A stretch of DNA of 64,000 nucleotides, taken from Croceimicrobium sp963974215. Its GTDB lineage: Bacteria > Bacteroidota > Bacteroidia > Flavobacteriales > Schleiferiaceae. Location: NCBI GenBank assembly GCA_963974215.1, contig CAXBBL010000006.1, positions 124,001 through 188,000 of the forward strand, in the 5' to 3' direction. The position numbers and the translations under genes were made by a program. This document shows positions 26,670 to 35,897 of the stretch, piece after piece. Each line of letters starts with the position of its first letter. Positions within the stretch are counted from its first letter, which is position 1. The notes below the pieces were generated by a model. It was not told the origin of the DNA. It saw nothing but the letters and a program-made list of their open reading frames with translations, and searched no databases.

Positions 26670-28145
26670 TCAATACCTGGCTTTTAAAAATGGCTGTTGA
26701 CCATAGTAGTTCCCATTCTTTTCCCAAAGTTGTAAATAATAAATAGCCGCTACCCAATATCCGATTGAAATACCTTCATGCGCTTTGATGCTTCCTTCTT
26801 GAAGCGGCCGACCTGAGGCATCTACAATGCGGTAATCTAATTCGATGTTAGGATTTTCCAGAAAGAGTTTAATCTGATTTGCATCTGCATTATAATGCAC
26901 ATTAAAAGGCTCATTTCCGACTAAAGTTTTAGTTCTTCCATTTTTGTCTAAATAAACTAACACTGGCTGATAATAGTAGGGAGCGTTTCGTTTTTGACTT
27001 CCTAAGAGGTAGAAACCCCCTTTGGTGTCGCTTAGACAATCCCGAAAAATAAAACCTGGCATCTTAGTCATTAGAAGGTAGTTCCTTTTCTCAATAATCC
27101 CGCTTCTCGAGCGAAATAAAAAGAGGGTATCTGCGCTATAAAACTGCCAATCGATAAGCTTCTCAGATTCTTTTGTAGCGGGTATACTGCTTACATTTCC
27201 ATCAAACTGTTTGTAGTAATTACCAGCTAATCCCCTTTTTTGGAAATATTTAAAAATTGGAGAACAATCAAAATAAGTAGAATCATTGAGGGAAATCGAG
27301 AGCTGATATACCTTAGATTTCTCTTCGTTGTAAAAAAACTGGTCAATTCCTCGATCATAAAAGCTTCTGCGCAAATCCTCCAGATTAATGCTGGAACCAA
27401 AATCGCTAAAATTGCCTAAGCTTAAACTAGGATCAACAAAGCTACTGTCGATAGTAAATTTGCCTCGACTAAAGCGAATACGGCGATCATCTTTAAGTAG
27501 CTCCCATTGTTTCTCAGATTCCAAATAATGCAAACCAGCATCATACAACTTAGGCTCTAAACGAATTGAATCCAAAATATGAAATTGCCCTTTCTCGGGC
27601 TCTAAAACTGTTAAATAATAAACCGTATTAGTATCATGCGCCGCAAAGTTAAATGAGCTAGAACTATCATTCTCTTGAACTAAAGGTTTTGAATGGAGAA
27701 TAAATATGGAATCTTGCTTAAAGTGTAAAAAACTGGAAGCGATGCGATTGGGATAAACACTCCCTTCAAGTCCTCCATTTAAATTCCATAAGGTCCATGT
27801 TGGGTAAGAACTAGATCCGCCACCCGGACCATTCCGAATGAGAATTTTATTTTTCCTGAATTGATAAGCCTCCACAGGCGTGGGACTGCCAAAAGCATTT
27901 CGAAATGCTAAACTTTGATCATCTCTTGGTCTGTAAAGGGTAACGGCTTGCTCAAAAGCCAATCCGCCAACTCCAAGCCAAATCTGTATTTGACTTGAGT
28001 CCGCCCCGTACTGCAATTTCTGAGAACTATAATACTTATACTGACCAGGTAAAAGCTCAGGCAGTATAACAGGGCGCACAAATCCCTGAGCCCACATTGA
28101 TACTGAAAATAATAAAAGGCCAAATATTCGCAATAATTTACGCAT
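26670..28145 (-). CDS. T9SS-sorted secreted protein, intact paralogue
   Basis: 491 residues, signal peptide ending at MWAQ (about 19), no enzymatic motif seen, and a type A T9SS sorting domain at the C-terminus (VDASGRPLQEGS ... YYGQQPFLKARY). Full-length paralogue of the broken gene at 22151-23626, with equal length and a similar upstream region (TAATTTAG at 28167-28174 minus strand). It is flanked by R1 copies A and B in opposite orientation. Probably cell-surface or secreted. Confidence 0.8.
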   Translation of the reverse strand: MRKLLRIFGLLLFSVSMWAQGFVRPVILPELLPGQYKYYSSQKLQYGADSSQIQIWLGVGGLAFEQAVTLYRPRDDQSLAFRNAFGSPTPVEAYQFRKNKILIRNGPGGGSSSYPTWTLWNLNGGLEGSVYPNRIASSFLHFKQDSIFILHSKPLVQENDSSSSFNFAAHDTNTVYYLTVLEPEKGQFHILDSIRLEPKLYDAGLHYLESEKQWELLKDDRRIRFSRGKFTIDSSFVDPSLSLGNFSDFGSSINLEDLRRSFYDRGIDQFFYNEEKSKVYQLSISLNDSTYFDCSPIFKYFQKRGLAGNYYKQFDGNVSSIPATKESEKLIDWQFYSADTLFLFRSRSGIIEKRNYLLMTKMPGFIFRDCLSDTKGGFYLLGSQKRNAPYYYQPVLVYLDKNGRTKTLVGNEPFNVHYNADANQIKLFLENPNIELDYRIVDASGRPLQEGSIKAHEGISIGYWVAAIYYLQLWEKNGNYYGQQPFLKARY

Positions 28146-28269
28146 TTTATAATACAGACTTGCGCTCTAAATTACGAAAAAACGGGAGTTTAAAAAGCGA
28201 GTTTTCTGAGAGTTGGAACAATGAAGATCCTAAAAAAACCTGAGTCCATTATTTCTCGAAGAGAGTATA

Positions 28270-28532
28270 AACCTGAGTTCGGCGTAAAATTAAGCCTCAG
28301 AACTCTTATAAATAGTGGGTTTTAAGCCGAAGCGCTGAAGCAATAGCGGGCTATTGCGAAGGGCTAAGGCGCCAAAAACTGCTTTTTAGAAGAGGCTTAC
28401 AAGTTTTTTCCAATAAAAGCAAAAATCCTGCATCTAGCTCATTTGCTGTAGCCCGCTACAGCTGCACAATCTAGGCTAGCCTTTTCTTTTTATTGAAAAT
28501 CTGAGGTTATAATCTTAAGTCGAACTCAGGTT
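28270..28532. repeat. R1 dispersed element, copy B (full, 263 bp, inverted relative to A)
   Basis: Begins AACCTGAGTTCGGCG and ends CGAACTCAGGTT. It is the same length as copy A and contains both internal palindromes (GCAATAGCGGGCTATTGC region and the TGTAGCCCGCTACA region), in reverse orientation. Confidence 0.85.
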
Positions 28533-28719
28533 ATAAGCTATGAATCGTTTCACTCTAAGAAAATGCCATATACTGCAACGTTATTTTCCAGAAAGGTCCA
28601 AAGAGGAAATCTGATTTCTCTCTTATTGGTATCATTGACAGAATGAATTTTGGTTAGACTAGAAAATTATAATTAATATTAATTATAGTCTCATATTCAT
28701 GTGGTGCACTACGGTTCTG

Positions 28720-28826
28720 AATAAACGCAGGGCGGCTTTGCCCGTGGTGTGGTAAAGAAACGAAATGTTTCTCTGTCCACCGTAATGCCCCTACCGGAGC
28801 GGTATTAAAGCCGGCTTTCGTTTATT
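28720..28826. other. Chain of hairpins inside an outer inverted repeat
   Basis: Outer arms AATAAACG (28720-28727) and CGTTTATT (28819-28826) are perfect. Between them are GGGC-n6-GCCC (28730-28743), AGAAAC-GAAAT-GTTTCT, TACCG-GAG-CGGTA and the palindrome AAAGCCGGCTTT. The 107-bp element follows the minus-strand gene at 28846. It may be an RNA structure, a terminator or an attC-like site with a long structured loop. Confidence 0.5.
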
Positions 28827-28845
28827 TATTGTTGGCAATCGTTAT

Positions 28846-29448
28846 TTATTTTGTCCCGATTTGGTCATTAACCTTAAATCCAAGCATTCCTTTTTCTTCC
28901 TGAATCCAAAATATTTCAATATTCGTTTGATCTGTTTCTATGACGTCTAATTGTGTCACATTATAATATGTCTGTCCATTTAGATTCAATGAAGAATGAT
29001 TCTGAATATTGAATTTTTTAAAATAGTCTTTGTCATTCACATACTCGACAAGACTGCCATCCACTATATCTAGCCACGATGTTAAGTCGTCAATATTGTA
29101 GTAAATAGAGCTTTGAATATTCCCTTTCAAACTTTCATAGATAGCAATATTCTCAAGCTTTACGTTTAGTTCTGAGGATTCATAAATGGATTCTAAATCT
29201 GGATAACAAGCGCACATGTGACACGAGAATTCCCTTTTTTCACTTCTCACAAAATGGGTTTGTTTAAAAGTAGCTTGGTTGGAGTCCGCGTCATAAAATA
29301 TGTATCGTTGATTCAGGTCTGGAAAAAAATGCCAGTCCATTGTCTCATGATTTAAGTTGAATTGCTCACAGGTGATTTTCTGACAGCTTAGGAAGGTCAA
29401 GCTGAACATTAATATTGAGAAGATTTCAATGGCTGTCCCTCTGTTCAT
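28846..29448 (-). CDS. Lipoprotein of unknown function, 200 residues
   Basis: Lipobox LTFLSC (Cys about 22). The mature protein has CHMCACYPDLE, a short cysteine cluster, and otherwise no recognised motif. GTTGGCAA-type motifs lie on both sides, which suggests a cassette-like gene unit with its neighbour at 29491. Confidence 0.6.
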   Translation of the reverse strand: MNRGTAIEIFSILMFSLTFLSCQKITCEQFNLNHETMDWHFFPDLNQRYIFYDADSNQATFKQTHFVRSEKREFSCHMCACYPDLESIYESSELNVKLENIAIYESLKGNIQSSIYYNIDDLTSWLDIVDGSLVEYVNDKDYFKKFNIQNHSSLNLNGQTYYNVTQLDVIETDQTNIEIFWIQEEKGMLGFKVNDQIGTK

Positions 29449-29463
29449 TGTCTGAATGTCTTT

Positions 29464-29481
29464 AAACGTTTGCCAACGTTT
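29464..29481. other. Short inverted repeat with GTTGGCAA core
   Basis: AAACGT-TTGCCA-ACGTTT lies between the genes at 28846 and 29491 on the minus strand (minus-strand core GTTGGCAA). Similar cores occur at 28831-28838 and 29951-29958. Confidence 0.4.
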
Positions 29482-29490
29482 TTTTGTTGC

Positions 29491-29940
29491 TTAAAATCTA
29501 ATTTTGATTCCGAGTTCTAAAGATGTAGAGTTTCCTATTCTCTGAGAACTTAAGTAGAATCCCTTGGCTTTCTGAAGATGGTTTTCGGATATTAAATGGA
29601 GAATTCCAGAAGTCACTATGGTTAAACCTGTGCCCCACATGAAACCAACCAAGTATAATCCATGTCCTAATTCACCCCAAGTGTCTTCTTCATACGTATT
29701 AGTGTGGTGGAAAATAACTCCAGATAATGCTATAACTCCAGAACCAATTAGAAATCCATTGGCCCAGATTCTTGTCTGCCTGTGTTTTTGAGCATATTTC
29801 AAGGCCAGTTCGGAAGTCTGTTGGGACAAAAGAATGTGTCGAATTTCTTTTCTTTTCATTTCGTCAAAGTCTTTCTTGCTTTGAGATTGTGCAAAGAAAC
29901 TGAACAATAAAAAAGTGGTTACTAAGAAAATTTTTGTCAT
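29491..29940 (-). CDS. Small secreted or membrane protein, unknown
   Basis: 149 residues with signal peptide ending at AQSQ (about 20), a charged helix (about 25-55) and two hydrophobic segments (about 60-78 and 95-115). The C-terminal strand GNSTSLELGIKIRF ends in F. Not recognised. Bounded on both sides by GTTGGCAA motifs. Confidence 0.55.
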   Translation of the reverse strand: MTKIFLVTTFLLFSFFAQSQSKKDFDEMKRKEIRHILLSQQTSELALKYAQKHRQTRIWANGFLIGSGVIALSGVIFHHTNTYEEDTWGELGHGLYLVGFMWGTGLTIVTSGILHLISENHLQKAKGFYLSSQRIGNSTSLELGIKIRF

Positions 29941-29947
29941 AGTTTAA

Positions 29948-29961
29948 ATGTTTGCCAACAT
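29948..29961. other. Short inverted repeat with GTTGGCAA core
   Basis: ATGTT-TGCC-AACAT lies just before the gene at 29491 (minus strand). It is the same design as the site at 29464-29481. Confidence 0.35.
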
Positions 29962-30124
29962 CTTTTACCCGTCACTTTTATACGTTTACCTCTTCTTTCA
30001 GCGCGATTAAACCCAATTATATCGCCCTCAGAAGCAAGCTATATGCGCGGCTTTCCAAAGCTATAGAATAGAATTTCACAAAAAGTTTAACCCAGTTTTA
30101 ATTGAGCCTAATAGTTTCCACCTT

Positions 30125-31432
30125 TTAAAGCTTCATCAAACGAAAAGTTTCGTAGTGATTTTGTGAACTAAGCCTTATCCAATAGCTTCCTTGCGGCAGA
30201 TAAGAAAGGTCTAAACTAAAACTTCGCTCTGCGGGATTGAGCCTTATCAATTTGAGGGAACGCCCACTGGCTTCCAAGACTTCTAAGCGCAGCTCATCTC
30301 CAATAATTACCTTTCTTAATTCAATCTGCACTGCCTCATTTGCTGGATTGGGATAGAGGTCGGCTATCGCACTCTGCTGCTCATTCAAAGCCATTTTATT
30401 TTGACTTTGGGGCCAAACCTTTTCTTTGGGGAAAGGCCCAAAATTAAGGTCGCAGATTATTTCCGCTGCTTGTAGATTTTGAGCAGAAATTAGGGGATTC
30501 AAATACTGATTACAGGTTGCCACCATTCTGGCCGTTTGCTGCGGACTGAAGCTTTGCCGACAATAATCGCCCTTGTAATCCATGTGATTGTCGCGGGTGG
30601 CGGGGTATTTATTTTTAAGCCCAATGCATTCATCGCTCGTGCTATGCGCGCAATTCGTACTCATGGCCGAAGTGGCATAGGGCGGTGTGTCTTGAATTTT
30701 ATCGCCTTGCCCTTGACAATAAGCTTCGAATACATGGGCTAAGCCCAGATAATGACCAACTTCGTGTACCAATACATCACCTTCATTGAGCATACCTGGT
30801 TTGATATGCAGATGCTGATGGATTAAAACGACGTGCTGATAGCGACTACTATAGTTTTGCCAACCGTGAATATCTGTTGCGTAGCTGGCGGCATTGCCAT
30901 GTTGCGCTGCTTCGGCTATTACAACAATTAAATATTTCTGATGATCAAGACCAGTCATCTGTTGAATATACTGATCATTTAAAAATCCATTTGCGGTAGG
31001 GTCGCGATCGATGTAAAAGATGCCCATTTTCTTCGTCTGCCCCAATGCATTGCGCTGTTGCGGAACCACCACCTGTTCTACGTAGGCGATATCTGTGGCT
31101 TGAGGAATAGGCAAAGGTAAATTCGCATCTGCGGAAGCAATACAAAAGCGGATACTTTGCCTAGGGTTGTTGGCATGCACTTGTTCAAACTCATGGTTTA
31201 ACCATTTGAGCTGATATTGCAAATCTGCTAGCGAATAGTCTATTTGAATCTTAGGATCGGGATCATTGTCAAAAATGTAAAATACCACCGGAATGACGAT
31301 ATCTTCAACCAAATTCTTGGATTGAATGCTAGGATGAGGAAGGTCATTACTAGTGGTGGTACCGCACCACTGAGCCCCCAAAGTGAGACTAATAAAGCAT
31401 GCTATAATAACCGACCAGAGCTTATTCCTCAT
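30125..31432 (-). CDS. Secreted M43 pappalysin-like metalloprotease with T9SS sorting domain
   Basis: 435 residues from MRNKLWS. Signal peptide ends at LGAQ (about 21). Zinc motif HEVGHYLGLAH (about 223-233) and Met-turn NHMDY follow the M43/metzincin layout. The C-terminal about 80 residues (YPNPANEAVQIEL ... GSYWIRL) are a T9SS sorting domain. It is therefore probably exported and attached to the surface. A longer start 21 codons upstream lacks a good signal peptide. Confidence 0.9.
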   Translation of the reverse strand: MRNKLWSVIIACFISLTLGAQWCGTTTSNDLPHPSIQSKNLVEDIVIPVVFYIFDNDPDPKIQIDYSLADLQYQLKWLNHEFEQVHANNPRQSIRFCIASADANLPLPIPQATDIAYVEQVVVPQQRNALGQTKKMGIFYIDRDPTANGFLNDQYIQQMTGLDHQKYLIVVIAEAAQHGNAASYATDIHGWQNYSSRYQHVVLIHQHLHIKPGMLNEGDVLVHEVGHYLGLAHVFEAYCQGQGDKIQDTPPYATSAMSTNCAHSTSDECIGLKNKYPATRDNHMDYKGDYCRQSFSPQQTARMVATCNQYLNPLISAQNLQAAEIICDLNFGPFPKEKVWPQSQNKMALNEQQSAIADLYPNPANEAVQIELRKVIIGDELRLEVLEASGRSLKLIRLNPAERSFSLDLSYLPQGSYWIRLSSQNHYETFRLMKL

Positions 31433-31529
31433 TCTTATTGATGTGTTCTGAAGAGAGGGCACAAGATAATAATTTGATGCAAAATACTGCCGCAATCTTT
31501 TCGCTTCTCAAGCACTATTCAATACATCC

Positions 31530-32066
31530 TCAGGTTTTTAAGTCTTGATTTAGCCAATCCCCTTTTTTCATTTCATACCTCCTATCGAAGCAGCTGTCTC
31601 TTTCGTTAAAGAACTCCTTGGTTGGCTTCATAAGCTTGTTTAAGATTTTAATCGAGGCAAGATTAGCGATACTAACATGAGCGCTTAGTCCATCAACCTT
31701 GAGTATATTGAAATAAAAGTCCAGCATTCCTCTGCTTAACTCTGTTCCGTAACCTTTGCCCCAATAATCCGTTCGAAAGCGATAACCCAATTCTGGCGCG
31801 CCATTTTCCTCCCGTATAAACAGAGCCAAGCCAATCATTTCTGGATTTCCTTTTTCAAAGACGCCAGCATCGCATTTTACCGTTTTTAAATCCTCTATGT
31901 CTAAATCAAGACTGCGCTTAAATCTATCGGTTATTTGTTTTTCAGTAAATGGTTTTTGTGGAATATCTGCTACTACTTTGGGATCGGTAAATAGTTCCGC
32001 AAAGTAGGTCTTATCCATTGACTCTAAGCGCTTAATGCATAACCTTTGTGTTTTGAAGAAGATCAT
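31530..32066 (-). CDS. GNAT acetyltransferase, RimJ/RimL-like
   Basis: 178 residues with the RimJ/RimL pattern: start TQRLCIKRLESMD, core ELGYRFRTDYWGKGYGTELS with the acetyl-CoA loop YWGKGYGT, and a later HVSIANLASIKIL. These enzymes acetylate protein N-termini or small substrates; the substrate is unknown here. Confidence 0.85.
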   Translation of the reverse strand: MIFFKTQRLCIKRLESMDKTYFAELFTDPKVVADIPQKPFTEKQITDRFKRSLDLDIEDLKTVKCDAGVFEKGNPEMIGLALFIREENGAPELGYRFRTDYWGKGYGTELSRGMLDFYFNILKVDGLSAHVSIANLASIKILNKLMKPTKEFFNERDSCFDRRYEMKKGDWLNQDLKT

Positions 32067-32160
32067 TAAGGGAGGGTTATGTCTCGTTAAATAGTCTTAA
32101 TTATTTCTCTGAAGTTTGAATTAAGGCTAGGCGGTTGAGTTCAAAGCCAAGTTGTACTCA

Positions 32161-32640
32161 TTAAAGAACCTCACTATTATTCTCTATCCAATCGTCAAGA
32201 AGTTGTAGGTCTTCCTTTTCCATTTGATTTGTGTACTCTAAATACTTGGTAATGCCCTGCTCATATCCCTGGTAATCATCGGCTTCAATAGCGGTCTTAA
32301 TCACTTTTAAAGTGGCTGTAAGTTCTATTTTAGCATCCACTGGAAGCTGGTCTACAAAATCAATAAACTGGTTTAAGTTCTCCTCTTGCGCTGAATTATA
32401 AGTTATCTCTTTGACTTCTTCTTTAAGCAGACCATCACACTGACATTGAGGAAAGTATGACGTTCCCTCCAAACTAGCCCTCGAGTAAATGTGAGTTCCT
32501 TTGCATGTAGCTTTACAGGTCACGAAAATAGAGGAATAGGTGCTTTGGGAAAGACCACTGTCGCTTTTGAAGTCAATTATAGCCGCTGTAGTGAATAGTA
32601 TTAGTCCAACGCTCAATAGGATGAATAAGGTCTTTTTCAT
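32161..32640 (-). CDS. Secreted cysteine-containing protein, unknown
   Basis: 159 residues with an N-terminal hydrophobic segment (about 5-22), then TCKATCKG and PQCQCDG, four cysteines likely in disulfides, and an acidic helical C-terminus. No family recognised. Confidence 0.55.
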   Translation of the reverse strand: MKKTLFILLSVGLILFTTAAIIDFKSDSGLSQSTYSSIFVTCKATCKGTHIYSRASLEGTSYFPQCQCDGLLKEEVKEITYNSAQEENLNQFIDFVDQLPVDAKIELTATLKVIKTAIEADDYQGYEQGITKYLEYTNQMEKEDLQLLDDWIENNSEVL

Positions 32641-32705
32641 GATAATCCGATTTTTTACTAAAGTGTTGAGTGGTAAGGTACAAAGATTAGGATTATTATA
32701 AACCA

Positions 32706-32740
32706 GAGATCTGAGGCCTACCTTTATCTCAACTCGGGTT
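32706..32740. repeat. Degenerate R1 end
   Basis: CTGAGGCCTACCTTTATCTC followed by AACTCGGGTT resembles the R1 right terminal repeat with several changes. Confidence 0.45.
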
Positions 32741-32764
32741 ACTATTAAATTGAAGCCCTACTCA

Positions 32765-34021
32765 TCACTGATTACTTTCTTTAATTGCAAAGAAATTAGC
32801 CAACCATTGAAATGCGATGAAGCCAAGAAGAAAAAGAAAAGAGGCCCCATTGATATTTACACCACTACTAAAGCTAATGCCTAGGGCCGTTAAGCCGATT
32901 AGTGTCATGGTAATGGCATAAATGAGAAAGAAATGCTTGAATTTAGACTCCACAAACATACTGCCATAAGGAAGCATCATGGCAAAGCCAAAAGCGGCTA
33001 GCACCAAATAACTATTATCGTGGAAAATAAAATATAAGAGCAAAGCAATTAAGCAAGTGAGTAAACTAAAGCCCACAAAACTTGAACTCATTTTTTCCTT
33101 TTTATCGAGTAATAGTTTTCCATACCCATTAAATCGCAAGAACACATTGCTAATGGGGGTAATAACCCAGGTGGACATAACAAGGATGAATAAAGCAATT
33201 AAAATTGGATTAAGGTAAACTTGTAAATCTTCATTGTTTCGGGCTACATTTCGTAACACCCTAAATATCAGATAAAAGCCAATTATCACGCCCCATTGAT
33301 ATTTGGATGTGAGATTCCCCATCCAAAAGGAATAACGCAGAAAAAGGCGATAAAAAGGATTTTTAGCTTTAATTGCCTCCAGCATTCCCCCTTGAGCATA
33401 CTCGAAATTAGGGTCTATCTGCAAGGCTTCTTTAAAATGAAACATCGCTTTTTTATGATTACCCTGCTCTAACAAAGACCAACCATAGTTGGCGTGCGTA
33501 TAAGGATTAGTCGGATCTTCCCGCAGCGCTCCTTCTATTGTGGCAAAAGCTTCATCGCCCTTATCTAGCTTCACCAAAGCCGAACTCCTCGCATTTAGTG
33601 CTAGAATGCTTTCAGGCGCTAAGGTCAAGGCCTGATTCGCTTGTTCTAAAGCCTCTTTATATTCTTTGCGTCCTAATTTTATATGAGCCAAAATGGCAAA
33701 GTACTCTCCCTCATTTGGTTCTAAGGTTATGGCTAGCCTAATCTGTTCTTCCGCCTCTTTCAGCTTTGGCTGATGCATTAAAATCCTAGCTTTTAGATAA
33801 AATAGGATAGCGTAATCGGGCGCTAAACCAATGGCTTGATCTACGATGGAAAGGGCTCGTTCACTTTGATCCTGTTGGAGTTTCAATTCGGCCAATAGCC
33901 TTAAGAAATCAATATTATTAGGATCTTCCGAAAGCAATTCTTTAAGCACTTTTTCCGCATCGCTTAGCCTATCTTGCTGTAGCAAGATTTCCAATCGGGA
34001 TACTATTGGGTCTTCGGTCAT
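32765..34021 (-). CDS. TPR protein with C-terminal membrane domain
   Basis: 418 residues. About five TPR units cover residues 5-200. Five or six hydrophobic segments follow (about 238-410) with a short charged loop between. It starts 1 bp after the stop of the TPR-AAA+ ATPase gene, so the two are co-transcribed. The TPR domains of both may interact, placing the ATPase at the membrane. No known named family. Confidence 0.72.
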   Translation of the reverse strand: MTEDPIVSRLEILLQQDRLSDAEKVLKELLSEDPNNIDFLRLLAELKLQQDQSERALSIVDQAIGLAPDYAILFYLKARILMHQPKLKEAEEQIRLAITLEPNEGEYFAILAHIKLGRKEYKEALEQANQALTLAPESILALNARSSALVKLDKGDEAFATIEGALREDPTNPYTHANYGWSLLEQGNHKKAMFHFKEALQIDPNFEYAQGGMLEAIKAKNPFYRLFLRYSFWMGNLTSKYQWGVIIGFYLIFRVLRNVARNNEDLQVYLNPILIALFILVMSTWVITPISNVFLRFNGYGKLLLDKKEKMSSSFVGFSLLTCLIALLLYFIFHDNSYLVLAAFGFAMMLPYGSMFVESKFKHFFLIYAITMTLIGLTALGISFSSGVNINGASFLFLLGFIAFQWLANFFAIKESNQ

Positions 34022-34022
34022 C

Positions 34023-35336
34023 TTATTTCTTAATTTTCAGGTAGCTAAGGATATCATCATAAAGGCCGGCATCGTTGGCGAACATGGCAAAGTTTTTCGC
34101 CGTCATAAACCATTCTTGGGTGCTTGCTTTGTGCTTTTTAATAGCATTCTGCAAATCCTTAGTAGAGATGGGTTTGGGGAGACCGTCGCTAAAGGCCGCT
34201 TCTAATTTCAATTCTATGGCGATGTCAATTATAGCATCGATATCGGCGCCCGAATAATTTTCTGTTCTTTTTGCCAGACCCTTATAATCAATTGCTTCCA
34301 CTGGTTTATCTTGCAACTTAAGTTGGAGAATAGACTCCCTCGAAGTTGCATCTGGAGGCGAAACAAAAACAATCCGATCGAAGCGGCCTGGGCGACGAAA
34401 GGCTGGGTCTAAGTTCCAAGGTGTATTGGTGGCAGCAAGGATTAAAACGCCTTCATTATCTGTGTTAATTCCGTCTAATTCCTGTAAAAATTGGTTTATT
34501 AAATGGCGCCCACTCGATTGCTTCATATCGTTTCTACTCGCTCCTAAGGCATCAATTTCATCGATAAATAAAACACAAGGCGTATTTCGGCGGGCTAGTT
34601 CAAATATATCATGTAAGTTTTTCTCGCTATTGCCGATCCACATGTCTAAAATGTCGTTTAAACCCACATTTATAAACTTTGCTTTTACCTGGCCCGCCGT
34701 TGCTTTCGCTAGATAGGTTTTTCCACATCCTGGTGGTCCATACAAGAGTATCCCGCCCCCTATTTTCTTTCCGTAGGCTTTATAGACTTCGGGATGTAGG
34801 AGCGGCTTAATAATTTTAAGCTCAATCTCTTTTTTGATGCTTTCCATACCCCCTACATCGGCAAAATCAATGCTTGGCTTTTCTAAAAAGCGCTGATCGA
34901 TATCCTCGTCTTCCTCTTCCTTCGGCACTTCGGTGGTGGCACGAAGTCGTAAGGCAGAATCTAGTTCCTCATCGTAATACTGCGGGTCGATGGCTAAAAC
35001 TTTTTGGTATATCTCAAGGGCCTTAGCGAGCTCATCTTCCTTTAAGAGTGCTTTGGCATAAAGACTTAAAAGCTTTAAATCCTTACTGCCCATTTCTATC
35101 ATTTCCTCCAAAATCACATTGCAGGCTGAGTAGTTTCCTTTTTTATAATAGACCTTTGCCAAACCTACTTTAATTTTCAAGTCATCCGAGCTTTTTAGCA
35201 AGATGCTGTATTCCGCTTCAGCCTCTTCTAAACGGTTTAAGCTCAACAGGTTTTCAGCTAACAAAAGTCTTAAAGGTGCGTTCTCTGGCGAATACTTTAG
35301 GGCCTCTTTTAGACTCTCAATGGTATTTTCGTTCAT
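34023..35336 (-). CDS. AAA+ ATPase with N-terminal TPR domain, meiotic-clade/Vps4-like
   Basis: 437 residues. TPR units fill about 1-125, an acidic linker about 137-150, then one AAA+ module: Walker A GPPGCGKT (200-207), Walker B VLFIDEID, sensor 1 AATN and RRPGRFDR with likely arginine fingers. The C-terminus (AIKKHKASTQEWF...YLKIKK) looks like the short helical tail of Vps4/katanin relatives. Such ATPases thread or disassemble proteins. TPR domains probably select targets, with the TPR membrane protein as partner. Confidence 0.82.
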   Translation of the reverse strand: MNENTIESLKEALKYSPENAPLRLLLAENLLSLNRLEEAEAEYSILLKSSDDLKIKVGLAKVYYKKGNYSACNVILEEMIEMGSKDLKLLSLYAKALLKEDELAKALEIYQKVLAIDPQYYDEELDSALRLRATTEVPKEEEDEDIDQRFLEKPSIDFADVGGMESIKKEIELKIIKPLLHPEVYKAYGKKIGGGILLYGPPGCGKTYLAKATAGQVKAKFINVGLNDILDMWIGNSEKNLHDIFELARRNTPCVLFIDEIDALGASRNDMKQSSGRHLINQFLQELDGINTDNEGVLILAATNTPWNLDPAFRRPGRFDRIVFVSPPDATSRESILQLKLQDKPVEAIDYKGLAKRTENYSGADIDAIIDIAIELKLEAAFSDGLPKPISTKDLQNAIKKHKASTQEWFMTAKNFAMFANDAGLYDDILSYLKIKK

Positions 35337-35897
35337 AGTTATAGTGCTTAAAATACTGACTAGTAAGTATTAACCCTAAAGATACCTCAATAAATTTGCT
35401 GATTAATTGGTTTTATCAAAAGGACTATTTCTCTTTTGCAATATCTAATTTTACGTTTTTAATGTGGTCAAGTCTACTCATTTTATTTCCTCCATTAATT
35501 CTTTATTTAAGCATTTCCATTGTGAACTAGAAAAACCTAGCTCAAAACCTTTAAGGCCCTTGCGACGATAGAATTTAAAAATCCATATTGCAGTCACTAG
35601 GGTAATGAAATAAACCCATACCCAAATATATGCTCGGGCTTAGCCCTGAGTTTGACACTAAAATGGAGCATCTGTCCACAAACTATCTGCCCCTTCAAAT
35701 CAGTTAGCTCATGAGGAAAACTGCTAGAACTAGCAAAGCCAATTTGAGCTGATTTTTATGCGGAGGCTGGTTTATCAATTCTGACTAACGTAAATTTAAT
35801 ATGTTATTAATCAGCGATTTGTAATTTTTCAACTTTTTACTCATTTCTCTCGGTTTTCTGCTTTTACGTTAGCCTTGGGACTAAGGATTTCTGGAGT

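Noticed and set aside
28681..28850. tRNA gene
   Set aside because: The paired region does not form a cloverleaf with conserved T-loop or anticodon arm; the stems are local hairpins.
21600..30125. Prophage or integrative element
   Set aside because: I see no integrase, transposase, phage structural gene or att pair; only repeats and small genes.
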